Below the pieces are notes generated by a model that did not search any database, was not told where the DNA came from, and was given only the letters and a program-made list of their open reading frames with translations. Below are positions 1 through 11,260 of a DNA stretch of 64,000 nucleotides, one piece after another. Within the stretch, counting starts at the first letter, position 1. Every line of letters starts with the position of its first letter. The DNA is from Dryocosmus kuriphilus (taxonomy: Eukaryota; Arthropoda; Insecta; Hymenoptera; Cynipidae). The stretch spans positions 76,856,198 through 76,920,197 of the forward strand of contig CM076193.1 of NCBI GenBank assembly GCA_038277395.1, read 5' to 3'. A program made the position numbers and the translations under genes.

Positions 1-2358
1 GAATCACTGGTATCGTATCGAAAAGTCAGTGGAGCTGGAGTTTCATCCGGTACCTACCGTCCTTGGTCGGAACGTGGATAAACAGTCATGACTCACGTTT
101 GCACTCACCAACACTTTTCAGTTAAGCCTATCACAGATCGTGTTCAGTCTATGTCGATCTACGACTCTGTAATTATCTTAACTGTGCTCTGAGTCCATAA
201 GAAAAACATTATACTTTTTTATTGATGGCTCCTCCGTGGAGTTAAACGTGGGATTTCTTTACCAGAAACTCCAAACAAATCGTCAATTGCAAAGAGTTTT
301 TTAAAGATGTTAAGTACAGTAGGAACACCGCGAATTTAAAGAAACACATGAGGGTAAATCATTCGCGAGTAATCCGTGGTCCAGAAGGTCCTGAAGGCAC
401 GAAAAAAAGTGGACAAGAAAATTAAAACGTAAGTTACTTATTCCTATTTTTTACAGTAACTGATGCAACTAAGTACTTCTATTCTCGCATTTCGAATTTT
501 TTTCATTCATGCAGCATGAATCAATGAGCGAATTTCCAAATAATAATTTTAACCGATTTCTAGCAGTTTTTAAACAATGACAATTTTTTTTTTTATTTAA
601 TGGTCCATTTTTGTAGGAAATTTTACTCTGATTCCTTATATCCGTCTTATAAGGTACATTCGGCGAAATACTTGAAACAGAAACTTAATAACAAGTATGA
701 ATTAGTATCCGACAGAATAAAATCTCGTATCAATTGCGCTCAGTCTGCATGTTTAACCGTTGACATTTGGACAGAAACTCTGACTGAAAAAAGTTTTCTT
801 GGAGTCACTATCCATTTTCTGGAGGGGATTAACTTCATATCGGTCGGTATTGCCACAAAACATGTAAGTGATAGGCATACTTGTGAATACATCAAAGAAT
901 CACTGAGTAAGATCTTGAAACAATGGGATATTCCACTATGTAAAGTAAATTATGTGGTAAGCGATAATGCAGCCAATATGGCTTCCGGAATCAAATCAGG
1001 TTTCGGGGAACACAAACACGTCCCTTGTTTTGCACACACTCTCAACTTTTTTTCATGAAAGTGTCACTAACCATCCAAGTGTACGTGGTTTAATTTTAAA
1101 AGTTAGAAATGTGAAATATATAAAGAACAGTGTAAACGTGTCTGAAAGACTTCGTGAAGCTCAGCTTGCTAATAATGTGGCAGTAGGTTCTCTTAAGAAA
1201 ATGATCCTCGATGCCAAAACTAGGTGGAATTCCACATTTTACATGTTAGAAAGATACATCCAAATGATTAATTATGTCGGTCAAATCCTGCTTTTGGATA
1301 AAATTAGTCCGCCCATGGCAACGGCTGCGGAAGTAGCAGTAATTTCAAACTTTGCAACTTGATAAGGCCGTTCGAATCAGCGATAAGTGAGATGTATGGT
1401 GAAAAATATGTAACTTTATCTAAAGTCTTTCCAATGGTAAACTATATCTACAATATGTTGAGTACATACGAAACCGATGTCGCCGCTGTTCAAGCAGTGA
1501 AGGAGTGTTTGAATGGAGAAATGTTGAAAAGATTCAGAGATGTTGAGTTCAAAACCCCCGTCACTATGTCCACATTACTCGATCCGAGATTTAAGACTAT
1601 GCACTTTAAGAATCCTCAGTCTTGTGATCAAGATTCCGAAGTTCGTTCTATTTTACGAGAGCGTAATAGCGGGAGTGAAATGGACTCAGCCTCAGAAAAC
1701 GATGACGTAACGGGAAACTTTGATTTTTGGGCTTACCATAAGCAATTTGCTCACGGTAAAATGGAAAAAAGCATGTACTTCGAGTTCCCGGATGGACGAA
1801 CTATCTGTATATATAAGCAACCCAGTCAGCCGTCTAAATTCCAATCCATTCGCAACACGGGAGGATATTTTACGAACTGGCACGTTCACATTTAATTATC
1901 GTGGAAACATCGGTTCCGTGTGAACGTTTATTTTCGAAGGCTGGAGCAACAATTACTCAGGCGCGAAACAGATTGTCCGGGAAAAATTTAGAAAAACTTT
2001 TACTGTTGGGTAGATCAGGTCAGGAGGCGTGGTTTGAAAACTAATAAACTATACATATATTTTTGTTTAATATTAAATTGATTTTGTTACCCATTAAAAT
2101 TTTGGTAGCTTTATTATATATTACAACGTTGTACCTTACTTTATTACCTTTAATTACCTTTGCTTTCCCCTTTAGTTAATTTTCAAAGAAAATGTAGTTA
2201 TTTATTTGAATTTATTCCTCCAGTAAACTATGTTATCGAAAGATACGATACTGCTCGTATCGATACTTTTTATTCGATGATATTATGGTATCGATACTTT
2301 ATGAAAATATCGAATCCAATACCAGTATCGATACATTCTTGGTATCGGAACAACCCTA
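1..2358 (+). mobile_element. hAT-superfamily DNA transposon, decayed, left end beyond the window
   Basis: A hAT element containing a broken transposase. The right terminus is visible at 2341-2358, where the sequence ends ACAACCCTA; read inwards on the other strand this gives a TAGGGTTGTTCC-type hAT end. Subterminal copies of a TATCGATA-like motif lie at 2235-2350, and GGTATCGTATCG near position 10 suggests that the left end starts just before the window. Past 2358 the sequence becomes LINE endonuclease, so the element is nested in that LINE. The eight bases after the end (2359-2366) are the predicted target duplication, but the other flank is not visible. Confidence 0.75.
246..2044 (+). pseudogene. 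hAT transposase relic (BED finger, RNase H-like core, hATC)
   Basis: Reading across several frames gives the domains of a ZBED/hAT transposase in order. A BED zinc finger lies at 249-360 (WDFFTRN, then NTANLKKHMRVNH); its first Cys is kept, but the second Cys position reads Phe. The catalytic core has LTVDIWTE near 755-775 (first Asp), VVSDNAANM near 955-980 (second Asp), CFAHTLNFF, then RWNSTFYMLERY near 1230-1255. A hATC dimerisation tail, SVPCERLFSKAGATITQ, lies near 1912-1962 and the frame stops at 2044. Frame breaks occur at about 1050, 1360 and 1700-1900, and there is a stop just before the BED finger. The protein cannot be made from this copy. Family assignment is firm from the motif order; the exact hAT lineage is not assigned. 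Confidence 0.85.
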
Positions 2359-3021
2359 ATCGTGGGCCAAATGTTGATTTTACTCAGGGCATCATCTTTC
2401 CCCTCATGTAGGGCTAGATCAACTACCGAAACACTCCCCTTTTCCCTCGTCCCCCACGTAGGTGGCGGCCCCCTCCCAATCTTCTTTAAAAGCTCCATTT
2501 GCTATGATTAGGCCTTCTGAATCACAGAAATCTACCAGCCTCCTTCCCTCTTGGTTTACTTTTTTATCTCGAAATTTTCTCAGGAACTTTTCGTCTTCAT
2601 CTCCCGCTTGGCTATCTCCCACTCTCGCATTAAAATCCCCAACAACTAAGATCTCTTCTCCTATTTCTCTTCCATTATATACTTTCTCTTTAATTTCACT
2701 AAGGTTCTTTTCGATTCCTACATTATTGTAACTCGCAACTATTCTACACTTTTTGCCGTTGAATGATCTTATCCCTGCGACAACTGCGCCATACGCCCAA
2801 GTCTCGATCCTCACTCCTTCTCCCAAACTCTTGACGCCTACCAATATTCCCCCCTTGTCCCTCCCTTTTTTATTCTTTTTTATTGCTTCCCTATGCTCCC
2901 ACCTATATTCGTTGCCTATTCTATTCAGTTGATTCATCAAGGCTCCCTGTTTGTTTTCAACTACCCGGGTTTCTAGCAATATATGTAATAATTTCAAATT
3001 TTTTAACATCATTCCAGACAC
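2359..3021 (-). pseudogene. LINE endonuclease (APE-type) domain relic
   Basis: The reading frame at 2419-3021 holds an endonuclease/exonuclease/phosphatase-fold domain. The hallmark EEILVVGDFNARVGDSQ includes the catalytic-site Asp-Asn pair, followed by GRRLVDFCDSEGLIIANG and ATYVGDEGKG. A one-frame shift near 2440 is needed to continue into SVSVVDLALHEG (about 2400-2430). The sequence then ends abruptly at 2358 against the hAT right end. In LINEs this domain nicks target DNA to prime reverse transcription. The N-terminal part is incomplete and merges into sequence near 3021 without a convincing start. Confidence 0.75.
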
Positions 3022-3227
3022 TTTTTATTTTATTCCATTTCAACCCCATAATATTCCAACAGGTGGCCTTGATCAAGCCATTGCCCTCACCCTGTACAAT
3101 AATCAGCTATTATTATTATTATTTACATTATTTTTCTCGCTGCCTCTGTTACCTGTACCCGCTCGCGTTCTTCTTCCATCAGCATCCATTTTCTCTAGCG
3201 TCGCTGACTCACTCTTTTCCACTGATA

Positions 3228-4641
3228 CTAGTTTCCGTCAATCCAGATCTTTTGCTGGAAGTACTTAACATGCACCGATCTGCCCTGACTTGTCGCCTCG
3301 GTTGCCAGGGCATTTAACCATTCATTTACCTCCTTCTGCCTCCAAGTGAAATCATCTGTCACCACGAGCGATGCTTTTTTTAGGTATTCTAAGTTCTCCC
3401 TTTTCATCAGCGATCTTTTCTGCAAGTGATTCGCCAGAGATAACAGTACCCCACCTTCAGCCAATGCAGTCACATAATTCACGGTAATACTCAGTCCAGT
3501 TTGCCCCTTTACCAAAGAACAAAATTCCGGAGCTTCCACACCCGTTTGCTCCACCAGCCCCCTCACTACAATATGATATCCTGCTTTTTTCCCTCATATT
3601 TTTCTCGTAGGTCGATACCCCTTTTTTCAACTTTTCTGGAGCATTTTTAGTAAGAGATAGCTCTTCCAGTGAATCTGTCAAGACGTTGGAGTTGAAGTCT
3701 CCTCTGTTACGAATCCTCTTTGGCACGCTTGATGCAGTTCTCTCATCGACTATTTTTTCCATAGCGTCGGTCCCCCCTCTAGTGTTCGTTGCCAGAACTT
3801 TAGAATGACCATTTCCGTCCTTTTCCAAAAGCTTTGCGCACTCAACTAATTTGTTTGACACTTCCTGGAAACCTTCCGATATCCAACTCTTCAAGGCCAC
3901 CATCGAAGTTTCCAAGCTGTCTACTTTCTTCTGCATAATCTGGTCCATCAACGCTCTCGACAGATTTATCAGTTCCCACCACAGGATGCACTTTGCAGGT
4001 AAATGCGTCCTGACACTTGTTGTCCAATTGTTTTAACTCGCCAGCCCACCAGTTTTTTAGTCTGCTGTGACTCTCATTCAGCACCTCCCTCGATTTTTCT
4101 TGGCACTTACCATAGGCAAAACATTCCCTATTGGTCCCCGCATCTCCGTACTTTTCAGATTCTCCTGAGGTCTCTTTTCCCCTATAGTGTCCCTTTGATA
4201 ATGGCCCTTCCACCTCTTCAGTATTAAAGATATGCCATCCTAGTCGTTCTCACTTTAGAGCAAATCTCCTGTCTCCTTCGCGAAACTGATACTTCAATAA
4301 TCCCTTGAACGAGTTCCACTCAGTCTTTCCCTTGTTTCAAAGACCTGTGCCTTATCATCTTTCGCGTTCCCACTTCCCAAAAAATAATTAATTATTTTCC
4401 CCTGTTCCTCTTCACGCTTCCTGGGGCGCTCCCTATTCTTCTTTTTTATGAGCTCCAGTTTCGTCCTCCAGAGTCACCACTGAGTTACCATCCATCTCCT
4501 CTAGGGCTCCTCTGCCGCTAGATCCATCGCTCCATCTATCGTAACTCCTGTGTAATCACTTGTAGAGCGGTCTGCTTCGTTGGCGGGATGGATTCCTTCC
4601 CGTCTTCCTACCCCCCTGTTCTCGACCTCACTGTCCGCCAT
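3228..4641 (-). pseudogene. LINE ORF1 protein relic
   Basis: ORF1 of the LINE, in several frames. I place the start at the ATG reading down from 4641, which opens MADSEVENRGVGRREG and runs about 46 codons before a stop, with later frames continuing. The middle part (about 3842-4213) is a charged region with Cys residues. The C-terminal part at 3228-3566 reads VVTDDFTWRQKEVNEWLNAL and ends with KIWIDGN. That pattern (TWRQ-EVNEWL, then a short basic stretch ending in W-DG) recurs in LINE ORF1 C-terminal domains, which bind RNA. At least three frameshifts are needed to join the parts, so it is a pseudogene. Confidence 0.65.
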
Positions 4642-4870
4642 CTTCCTAACCTTAAGGGACAGTTACTAGCTTCCAGAATCACTCCGTTACTAACAGAAGA
4701 AAGACGTCCCCACAAAAATTATTATCCCCTCACGTTCAGCGACACTTGGAAAACATTTCCAGCACAAAGCGCGTTTCTAGCTCGAAGAAAACCCTCAACC
4801 AAGACAAAAAATTACGGACCGACGCCAAGCTGCGACTCACTCCTTGCGATTGCAGCCATCTTCAAGTTTT

Positions 4871-6415
4871 GGTTATATATTTTTTACTTTATAATTGTTT
4901 CCTTAATTCAGAATTGTAATTAAATGTTCCTGATGGTGACCCGCAGTGCTTGGTCGAAATGTACGTAGAATTTTATACACGGAAATTAGAGGAGGATTTT
5001 TATACCTTGAAATTAAATGATGTCTTGACAATTTTTGTCTTTTTAGTTTTTTCATTCAATGGCTATGAAGACCGACAGAATGAATAAGTCTACAGATTCA
5101 GCAAATAATGAAGAATAAATGGTGGTTATAGCTATTATGTGTCACTAAAGCAAGTTTTCTAATCGTTAGACAGAAAAGAACAAATAAAGCTTCGAAAAAA
5201 AAAACGATTTACGATATATTGCTAGTTACTAAGCACTATCAGTAAGCCAGGTATTATAACGGTTATACAGAAAAATATAAATATACAAATAATACATTTA
5301 TTTATTAAATTCATTTAAAAAATACACAGATATATTCAAATTGAAAAGTACATATAACTGAAAAAGACATCATTAACATACTACCAGTTGGCTGTGCTTA
5401 AAAAAATGAAGCTTATCTATTGAAAAATTGACAAACAATGTATTTTTTTTAATTCAATTTGTTTAAGCAATATACAGTTATTGTATAACTGCGTATCATC
5501 ATAACAATAGACTATTTCTGAGAAGTTTATAGCTGATTTTTCTGAAAAAATTCCTATATTGAAAAATGTTCGAATAATTAATTTCTTAACTAAATTTGTT
5601 TAGATAATGAACAATTGATGCCTGAATGTGAAGTAAAACAGCAAGATACATTGGCAACAATCTAATTATTGATTCGGCTGAAACAACGATGCTTACCTAC
5701 TCAAAAATGGCTAAATACTGCATTTGTTTATTAAATTTGTTTAAATAATACACGATTGTTATTGTAGTGCAAACTATTAGAGCAGAAGGTTATTGGTGAA
5801 ATATTTATAGCCAATTCTGCTGAAAAATATGAATCTATCTAATTAAAAATACCTTAATTTCATATTTGTTTATTGAATTGTTATAAACAATTAGGAATTG
5901 ATGTTTAACATCTTCTAGTTTTAATTTAACATTATTTTATTTCCACTTTCTCTTGAAAATATTGGTTTACTGCATTTAAATGTGTCAAATAAAGAAGATA
6001 TAACTTTTGTTCACTAATTTGTTTATAACTATTTAAATGTTATTTCATCAAATGAATACTGCTGGATGTTATTATTAATAAGAAGTACAATCTTTTTTGA
6101 CTAAATGGCAGTCTTGAAAAGTTAAGAAAACATTTTTTTCATCATGTGTATTTAATAAAAAATTTTTGAGCGAATTTTTCGAAAATATCCTTTCTTGTAA
6201 CGATGCGAAATTTACTGCACTTTAATTAAAAAAAAAAAACGTTTAGATCGAATAGCAGTTTAGTCTGAACATTGATTTGTTTAGAGACGCCTTTTTGGTT
6301 CCACTGTTTTTAATTTTAAGGAATACATTTAGTAATTCTGTCCATATTATTGTAAGCTTTTTCAATGAATGTATATGTATTGTTTAAAAAATTTAAAAAT
6401 ATAAAAAGACTATCG
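4871..6415. other. AT-rich stretch without recognisable genes
   Basis: Highly AT-rich DNA with many stop codons in all frames. I see no conserved motif, TIR or RNA gene here. Confidence 0.6.
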
Positions 6416-6417
6416 CT

Positions 6418-6492
6418 TTGACCGGGCCTCGAACTCCATAACCACCATCTTAACAGACTTGCGTTTTTCCTCTTGACCAACTTAACTTACAG
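6418..6492 (-). repeat. Probable tRNA-derived SINE relic
   Basis: On the minus strand a box A-like AGTTAAGTTGG is followed about 50 nt later by a box B-like GAGTTCGAGGCCC, a pol III promoter spacing close to that of a tRNA. The cloverleaf is not preserved and no clear target duplication is visible, so I read it as an old SINE head rather than a tRNA gene. Confidence 0.3.
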
Positions 6493-6654
6493 TTTATACC
6501 TTTTTTTTTTTGAGTAGGCACTCCGCACGCGCACTTCAGAATTTGTTGAAATTATTTTGCTCTTCAATAACTGCACATTTAGATAAGATTTTGTTACTAT
6601 TGGACAAAAACATTTTATTACAACAAAGACATCATTTAATTTTTGTAAACTGAT

Positions 6655-7000
6655 GCATGAGGGCAACTAGCAGGGCTCTCCGCGCTGAACTCTGATCTAA
6701 TCGAACCTCAAAATTTATAGTGTCAAAAAATTTTACCCTTTTGGACTTAGAAACTTTAATCCATTAGCCGCAAGGGTAAATGCGTAGCGCCCTCCAAGGT
6801 GGTCCTCGTAAAATATCCACATTTTCAGAGTTCAACTTCGAAAAAAGTGTCAGCAAATTTTTGTAAAAAAATGCGTTTTTGGTTAGTCTGAACTAAACCT
6901 CAAAATTTATACTATAAAGAAAATTTTAACTTTTGGACTCATAAAATTTTAACCGATCAGCCGTGAGGGTAAACGAGCAGGGTCCTCCGCGAGTCCCTTG
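6655..7000. repeat. Diverged tandem repeat, about 190-bp period
   Basis: The motif CCTCAAAATTTATA at 6709 recurs at 6899. Each occurrence is followed by TTTTGGACT and then a 'GGGTAAA...GC..CCTCC' block (6773 and 6966). A partial third 'GAGGGCAAC' block lies at 6659. Diverged units, no coding potential. Confidence 0.55.
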
Positions 7001-8030
7001 TGGATTTATCCGATGGACCACCCACGTGGGCCCCTCGCGAGGACCACTATTCGGAAGAAAGCTAAAGGGGGCTTTTTCCACACGGGCAGTAGCATAATGG
7101 ATCTTCATGATTAACACTTTTAAGACAATTCGATTAGGTGAAATGGAACAAACTCATTTAAATAAACTTAAATAAATGTATTTGAAATATTCTATAAGTT
7201 TCCTCAGTGAACTGTGAAATGAAAAGTGAAACACGTTTGGAAATTTGAAAGAATATAATACTTGGCCTTTTGAGTTAGGAATAAAAGCACGGATGCATTA
7301 GTTACAATCGTGAACAGTTAGATAAAATGTGACTTTTTCTGAAATAAACCCAATTCTATAGAGTATAGACTAGAGAATTGCATCGGGCTCTTTCACCCTC
7401 ACAGTTTCTCACGCAAGCGTCTGCCCATGCAGAGAAATCGAAGAGGGTGTGTATCCTGGAGAGTGACCACGGTAAATTGAATCCTTTGGGAAAATCATCG
7501 TGTCACTCCCATTGAGACGACAAGAAGAGTTTTGCGCAACCCGTTTTCAGGTAAAAAGCGACCCTAACGTCAAGGAATTCAGAACCTTATGTAAACCAGT
7601 GTAAAAATACATATCGAATCCTGGCGAGCCCCGTACCTGCTTCGACATGGGAAATGTCAGTGGCCTCTGGAAGCTCAAAACGCAATTTTTCGGGAAAAAG
7701 GAGAGCGGACCGATTATGGAAAGGATATTTTAAATACCGTGGGATCATCGACCGTTTGCCTTCGTCAAGCTTTCAGAAGTCGCTGTTCTCGAACTTATTC
7801 AAATAGAATGATGCGATGATCGTGGGAGTTGTTATCCTTTCGCACGCAATTCTTGCGTTAGAAATTCACAGGTGCGATTCTCATGATACTCTGGAGAGTG
7901 GGGCTGAAGAAACGTAAAAATGATTTGTAATTTTAGAGGAAAAGAAAGTTTAGAAAAACAGAATTTTTGTTTAATGTAAACAAGCTAAACTTCTTGTTAT
8001 ATATAATAAGTATATGTATGCTACGGTCAA
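7001..8030. other. No recognisable gene; GC-richer block at 7370-7800
   Basis: Mostly AT-rich. A block at about 7370-7800 is noticeably less AT-rich than its flanks and contains TGGCGAGCCCCG, which superficially resembles an LTR-element primer site, but no LTR pair or retroviral-type ORF is seen. Confidence 0.4.
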
Positions 8031-8031
8031 A

Positions 8032-9372
8032 GACCGGAATCTGGCATTGTTGGAAAATGGCCGGGTATTGTCTACTACTTATAGAATGTAGGTTCACTCT
8101 GCTTCGGACTTTGGCCGGTCATTGTCGACAATTTCCAGCCATCTTCGGGTATTGTTGTCGAAGTCTAAATGGCTCTCCCATGCCATGCTCTTTATTTAAT
8201 CGCAATTGTTTTCAGGTAGTTAAAACTGATGTTGCATTACCAAACTTTACCAAAAACTTTGACCTTTTATGATGTTCAAAATATGTCAGGAATATTATAT
8301 ATAAATATAAAAGTTATTGATTTAGTTTTTCTAAGTTACATCTCTATCTCTTGTTAATAATAGTAACCTAAATCGTTTTTAAGAAACAAACCTCTTCAAA
8401 GTCAAGTATTATTATGCATTACGTAATAATTTACGGATACCAAATAAACACGAAATAAGTTGAAACAAAAATTAATTATACAGGTTCATTTTAATAATTC
8501 AGCTTTATGGGAATATTTGTAATACCAAAGTTATACTTAAGAACGAAGATTAATAAATCAGTGTCCATTCGGTTAAATTAAGGTTTTTGTCCATATATAT
8601 ATAAAATTTTTTTATGACTGGCAAAACATTTCTACACAAACTAAAATTGATTGGATTGTAATAACTTTAAGTAGAATAAAACTCAAAAGTATATTAGCTC
8701 TGTCACTAGAATAAACCAGAATTTCTTTTTTAATTCCTAGAAAACAAACTTGGAGCTGAGGAGGACACAAATAAGTGATCGAAATGTTTCCGAACAAAAA
8801 AAGAATGAATACCTAAATTTTTTCTTTTTTGACTGGTCCTGAATCCAATTTATCCATTAATTTTTATTAAAAATATTACTAATATTGTTAAATCTTTACC
8901 TAAAAGTTATGCTTCAATTTTTGTCTTAAATATCTGGATGTACAATAATTTACTACGCTTATTACATATTATATGTATCCTAGCCAATTATTCCAAAGTG
9001 CACACTTATTGAATTAAATAAACTCATTAAATACATTTTGTTTGTCTGACTGAAAAATGGCTTTCATTTTACCATCCAAAAAAATGTCTTATTAGTTGTC
9101 TAATAATAAATCTAAAGTAATGTAAATGTGTAAATTTTTAAAAAAATCAGAAATTCAAGAGCATTTCAGGCTTTCTTCAGAATGCTGACCCTTAGGTATA
9201 AGATTTCGTGAAGTTTTGTTTAAAGCTCTTAATTTAACATTGACCGCACACGTTCGGGACATGTTGAGAATACCCTGCCATATCTACTTATCTATTCATT
9301 CTACGTCATTACCCGGCGTCGGTGGGCATTGTCAACAATGGCCGGGCGTTTTCGACAATGTCCAATTCCGGT
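8032..9372. mobile_element. Non-autonomous TIR element (unclassified)
   Basis: The left end begins ACCGGAATCTGGCATTG (8033) and the right end, read inwards on the other strand, begins ACCGGAATTGGACATTG (9372). Both ends carry GC-rich CATTGTCGACAATGGCCGG-like words (left 8050-8160, right 9290-9365) while the interior is AT-rich and non-coding. The TIRs are imperfect, roughly 50-100 bp, and no target duplication is convincing. The open frame at 7967-8272 runs through the left TIR and shows no protein features. Confidence 0.5.
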
Positions 9373-9847
9373 AACATATTTTTTCTTCAATATACTAGCA
9401 TAGTGCACTACGACCTTCAGGTTAAAAACCTCCTTAACGCATCTTTTTATCGAAATGAAGATTTCTACATGGTTGGACTCGATAGATAAAGTTGAATCTC
9501 ATGATGTTAATAAAAATTGACATTATGTTTACAATTATAGGGTGACGTGCGGGAAGCGGCCAATTATAAAACTTATTCCTGTTTCTCCAAACTTTGTTGG
9601 CTAGAATCTCTGAAGATAAAAGAGATAGTGTATAGTCAAAAACCTTACCAACATGGTATAATTCCCGAATTTCAAGTTTTTAAGTATTGTTTAATTTTTT
9701 AATTAATTATTGATTGTTGTGATAGGATAAACAAGAAAAATACACTATTTGAGCTTATAACTGCTCCAAGAGGAAAAGCCTTGCGGCATAAAAACCTCTT
9801 GTATTTGATTTATTTTTTCAAAATATTTTAGTACTGATCAGTCACTA
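9373..9847. other. No recognisable feature
   Basis: AT-rich DNA between two transposons; nothing supported. Confidence 0.5.
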
Positions 9848-10084
9848 AATATAAACGTACAAGACTTCGACGCTTGTTATACGAGGTGTGATGAAAAAGT
9901 AAGGTGACTTTGAATTTCGCGAGATGCGTACAGTCGATATTCGTTTTCTTTTTTTCTTATGTTGGTACATTTGTCCCAAACATATGGGCACAGTTTCAGC
10001 TATGTAGCATTTTTTGTTTGTTTGTAAGAGGCATAAAGGTTAGAAGTGTTTTGCGTGCTCGGCGATTTTCTGCTGTCGAAAAAA

Positions 10085-11260
10085 ATGGATCAAAGAATTT
10101 GCATCAAATTTTGTGTAAAAAATGTAATTAAGTGCTCCAAAACACTTGAAATGTTGACAGTGGCATACGGTGAGTATACTCTGTGTAAAAAAAATGTTTA
10201 TAAATATGATACAAGCTCTTTCGGGAAGGTCGAGAAGATGTTAATGACGAAGCTCGCCATGGACGTCCCAGCACGTCAACAACTGATGAAAACGTTGAAG
10301 AAGTGAAGAAAATAGTGTTGGCGAAATCGTCGAATTACCATTAGAGAAGTTGCTGATGATGTCGGCACCTCGTTTGGCTCGTGCCAAGCAATTTTAGTGG
10401 ATATTTTGGGCATTAGACGTGTGTCAGCGAAGTTGGTTCCGAAATTGCTAAATTTTGACCAAAAGAGCCGTCGCGTGAGCATCGCTCAGGAGCTGTTAAA
10501 TGACATCAAATCGAGCGACCCAAACTTGCTCAAAAGGATCATAACAGGTGATGAAACATGGGTATATGGTTATGACGTCGAAACTAAGGCTCAATCGTCC
10601 CAGTGGAAGCATTCTGGATCACCAAGACCAAAAAAAGCACGTCAAGTTCGATCAAATGTCAAGGTTTTGCTTACCGTTTTCTTCGATTATCATGGCGTAG
10701 TGCATCAGGAATTCTTACCAAAAGGTCGTACAGTTTATAGAGAGTATTACCTTGAAGTTATGCGCCGTTTGCGTGAATTAATACGAAAAAAATGTCCGGA
10801 ATTGTGGAAAAACCAGTCATGGTTATTGCACCACGATAATGCGCCAGCTCACACGTCATTGCTTGTTCGTAATTTTTTGGCCAATAACAACACCAGCATG
10901 TTCTAATGATGAGGTTCTGTCTCGAAACATGCAAATTAAAGGTTTCAATAAAGTTGAGGACGCTGGTGTTCCTAATATAATTTAGTCTTCCCCTTTCTTT
11001 ACAAAATATGCTTCTTTTAAGAAATATAATTTTTTATAACATGCCGAGGTTAAGCTGACGGACCTAAACTGAAAAGACCCATGAAAGGACGGCGTTTTGC
11101 AACGATTGAGGAGATAAAGACCGCATCGCTGGAAGAGCTGAAGGCTATACCAAAAAGTGCTTATCAGAAATGCTTTGAGGATTGGAAAAAGCGCTGGCAC
11201 AAATGTATTATATCCGAGGGGGATTACTTTGAAGAGGACAACATCAATATTGGTGAATAA
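10085..11260 (+). pseudogene. mariner transposase relic (DD34D type, third Asp lost)
   Basis: The ATG at 10085 opens MDQRICIKFCVKN, the usual mariner N-terminal HTH start. The frame breaks between about 10200 and 10400, so 'RRITIREVADDVG' is read in another frame. From 10397 a long frame holds the paired-HTH end and the catalytic domain: ITGDETWVYGYD (first Asp, about 10545) and LLHHDNAPAH (second Asp, about 10835). After NFLANNNT the expected segment with the third Asp is gone, replaced by about 170 bp of unrelated repeat. Coding resumes at about 11067 with PKLKRPMKGRRFATIEEIKT and runs to the stop at 11258-11260. The sequence resembles mariners common in insects. Confidence 0.9.
10893..11065 (+). 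repeat. About 170-bp dispersed repeat, copy 1 (filler inside the mariner)
   Basis: Nearly identical, in reverse orientation, to 17720-17898. It starts with CCAGCATGTTCTAATGATGA and ends with GCTGACGG(A/T)CCTAAACT. Here it replaces about 60 bp of transposase coding sequence. It contains a TGATGAG...CGAAAC hammerhead-like core. Confidence 0.85.

Larger units (their letters stand above)
2359..4870 (-). mobile_element. Non-LTR retrotransposon (LINE), 5' half, cut by the hAT insertion
   Basis: A minus-strand LINE. Its ORF1 begins at 4641 and its endonuclease runs from about 3021 to 2359, where the hAT element interrupts it. The reverse transcriptase would lie left of the window. The 5' boundary is not certain; similar GC-richer sequence persists to about 4870, which I take as 5' UTR. 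The clade is not assigned, but the Lys/Glu/Arg-rich style matches the LINE at 50.7-56 kb. Confidence 0.75.

Noticed and set aside
3851..4923. Plus-strand frames across 3.8-4.9 kb
   Set aside because: Shadows of the minus-strand LINE ORF1 and its leader.
7560..7700. LTR retrotransposon primer-binding site at TGGCGAGCCCCG
   Set aside because: No paired LTR, polypurine tract, gag or pol sequence nearby.
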